A stretch of DNA of 64,000 bases from Casuarius casuarius (lineage: Eukaryota > Chordata > Aves > Casuariiformes > Casuariidae), in assembly GCA_003342895.1 (NCBI GenBank), contig PTFA01000338.1, positions 391,113-455,112 on the forward strand. Direction: 5' to 3'. The notes beneath the pieces were generated by a model. It saw only the letters and a program-made list of their open reading frames with translations, ran no database searches and was not told where the DNA came from. The translations under genes and the position numbers were made by a program. Of this stretch, positions 61,000 to 64,000 are shown one piece after another (the first letter of the stretch is position 1; the number at the start of each line of letters is the position of its first letter).

Positions 61000-64000
<3,001 letters not shown>

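Overview
This is vertebrate nuclear DNA, most likely from a bird. It is intron-rich, has no prokaryote-style gene packing, and its recognisable interspersed repeats are almost all CR1 LINEs, several with the avian-type 3' tail and the RT/endonuclease motifs of CR1 ORF2. Older, decayed CR1 and MIR/L2-like relics of the kind shared among amniotes make up the rest. A crocodilian or turtle is the main alternative. About 80 isolated single Ns are scattered through the window. They are denser in the first 40 kb, clustered in one CR1, and rare after 44 kb, which looks like unresolved base calls rather than gaps.

Only one protein-coding gene can be supported: the 3' half of DNAI1 (dynein axonemal intermediate chain 1), on the minus strand. 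Six consecutive exons are visible at 61063-61152, 56369-56456, 53417-53496, 46615-46763, 45606-45705 and 29914-30099. All six have canonical GT/AG borders and compatible phases, and together they encode about 231 residues of the C-terminal WD40 propeller. The 5' exons lie beyond position 64000. The short terminal exon expected after 29914 was not recognised. Between exons lie introns of 4.6, 2.9, 6.7, 0.9 and 15.5 kb that hold repeats but no second gene.

Positions 1-29913 lie downstream of the recognised part of DNAI1. They hold no supportable exon. Contents are an internally deleted CR1 (2310-3640), a CR1 3' fragment (13090-13556), three older CR1 relics (14525-14965, 17700-18700, 22965-23265), short tandem repeats and an AT-rich block (6970-7740). 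In mammals ENHO and CNTFR follow DNAI1; neither could be recognised here.

Inside the DNAI1 introns there are a decayed CR1 (38070-38420), a second internally deleted CR1 (40805-41070), a CR1 3' end (47281-47742) and several MIR/L2-like fragments. No new biological system is evident. The most useful points are the complete exon/phase map of the DNAI1 propeller, the missing terminal exon, and two CR1 copies that are internally deleted rather than simply 5'-truncated.
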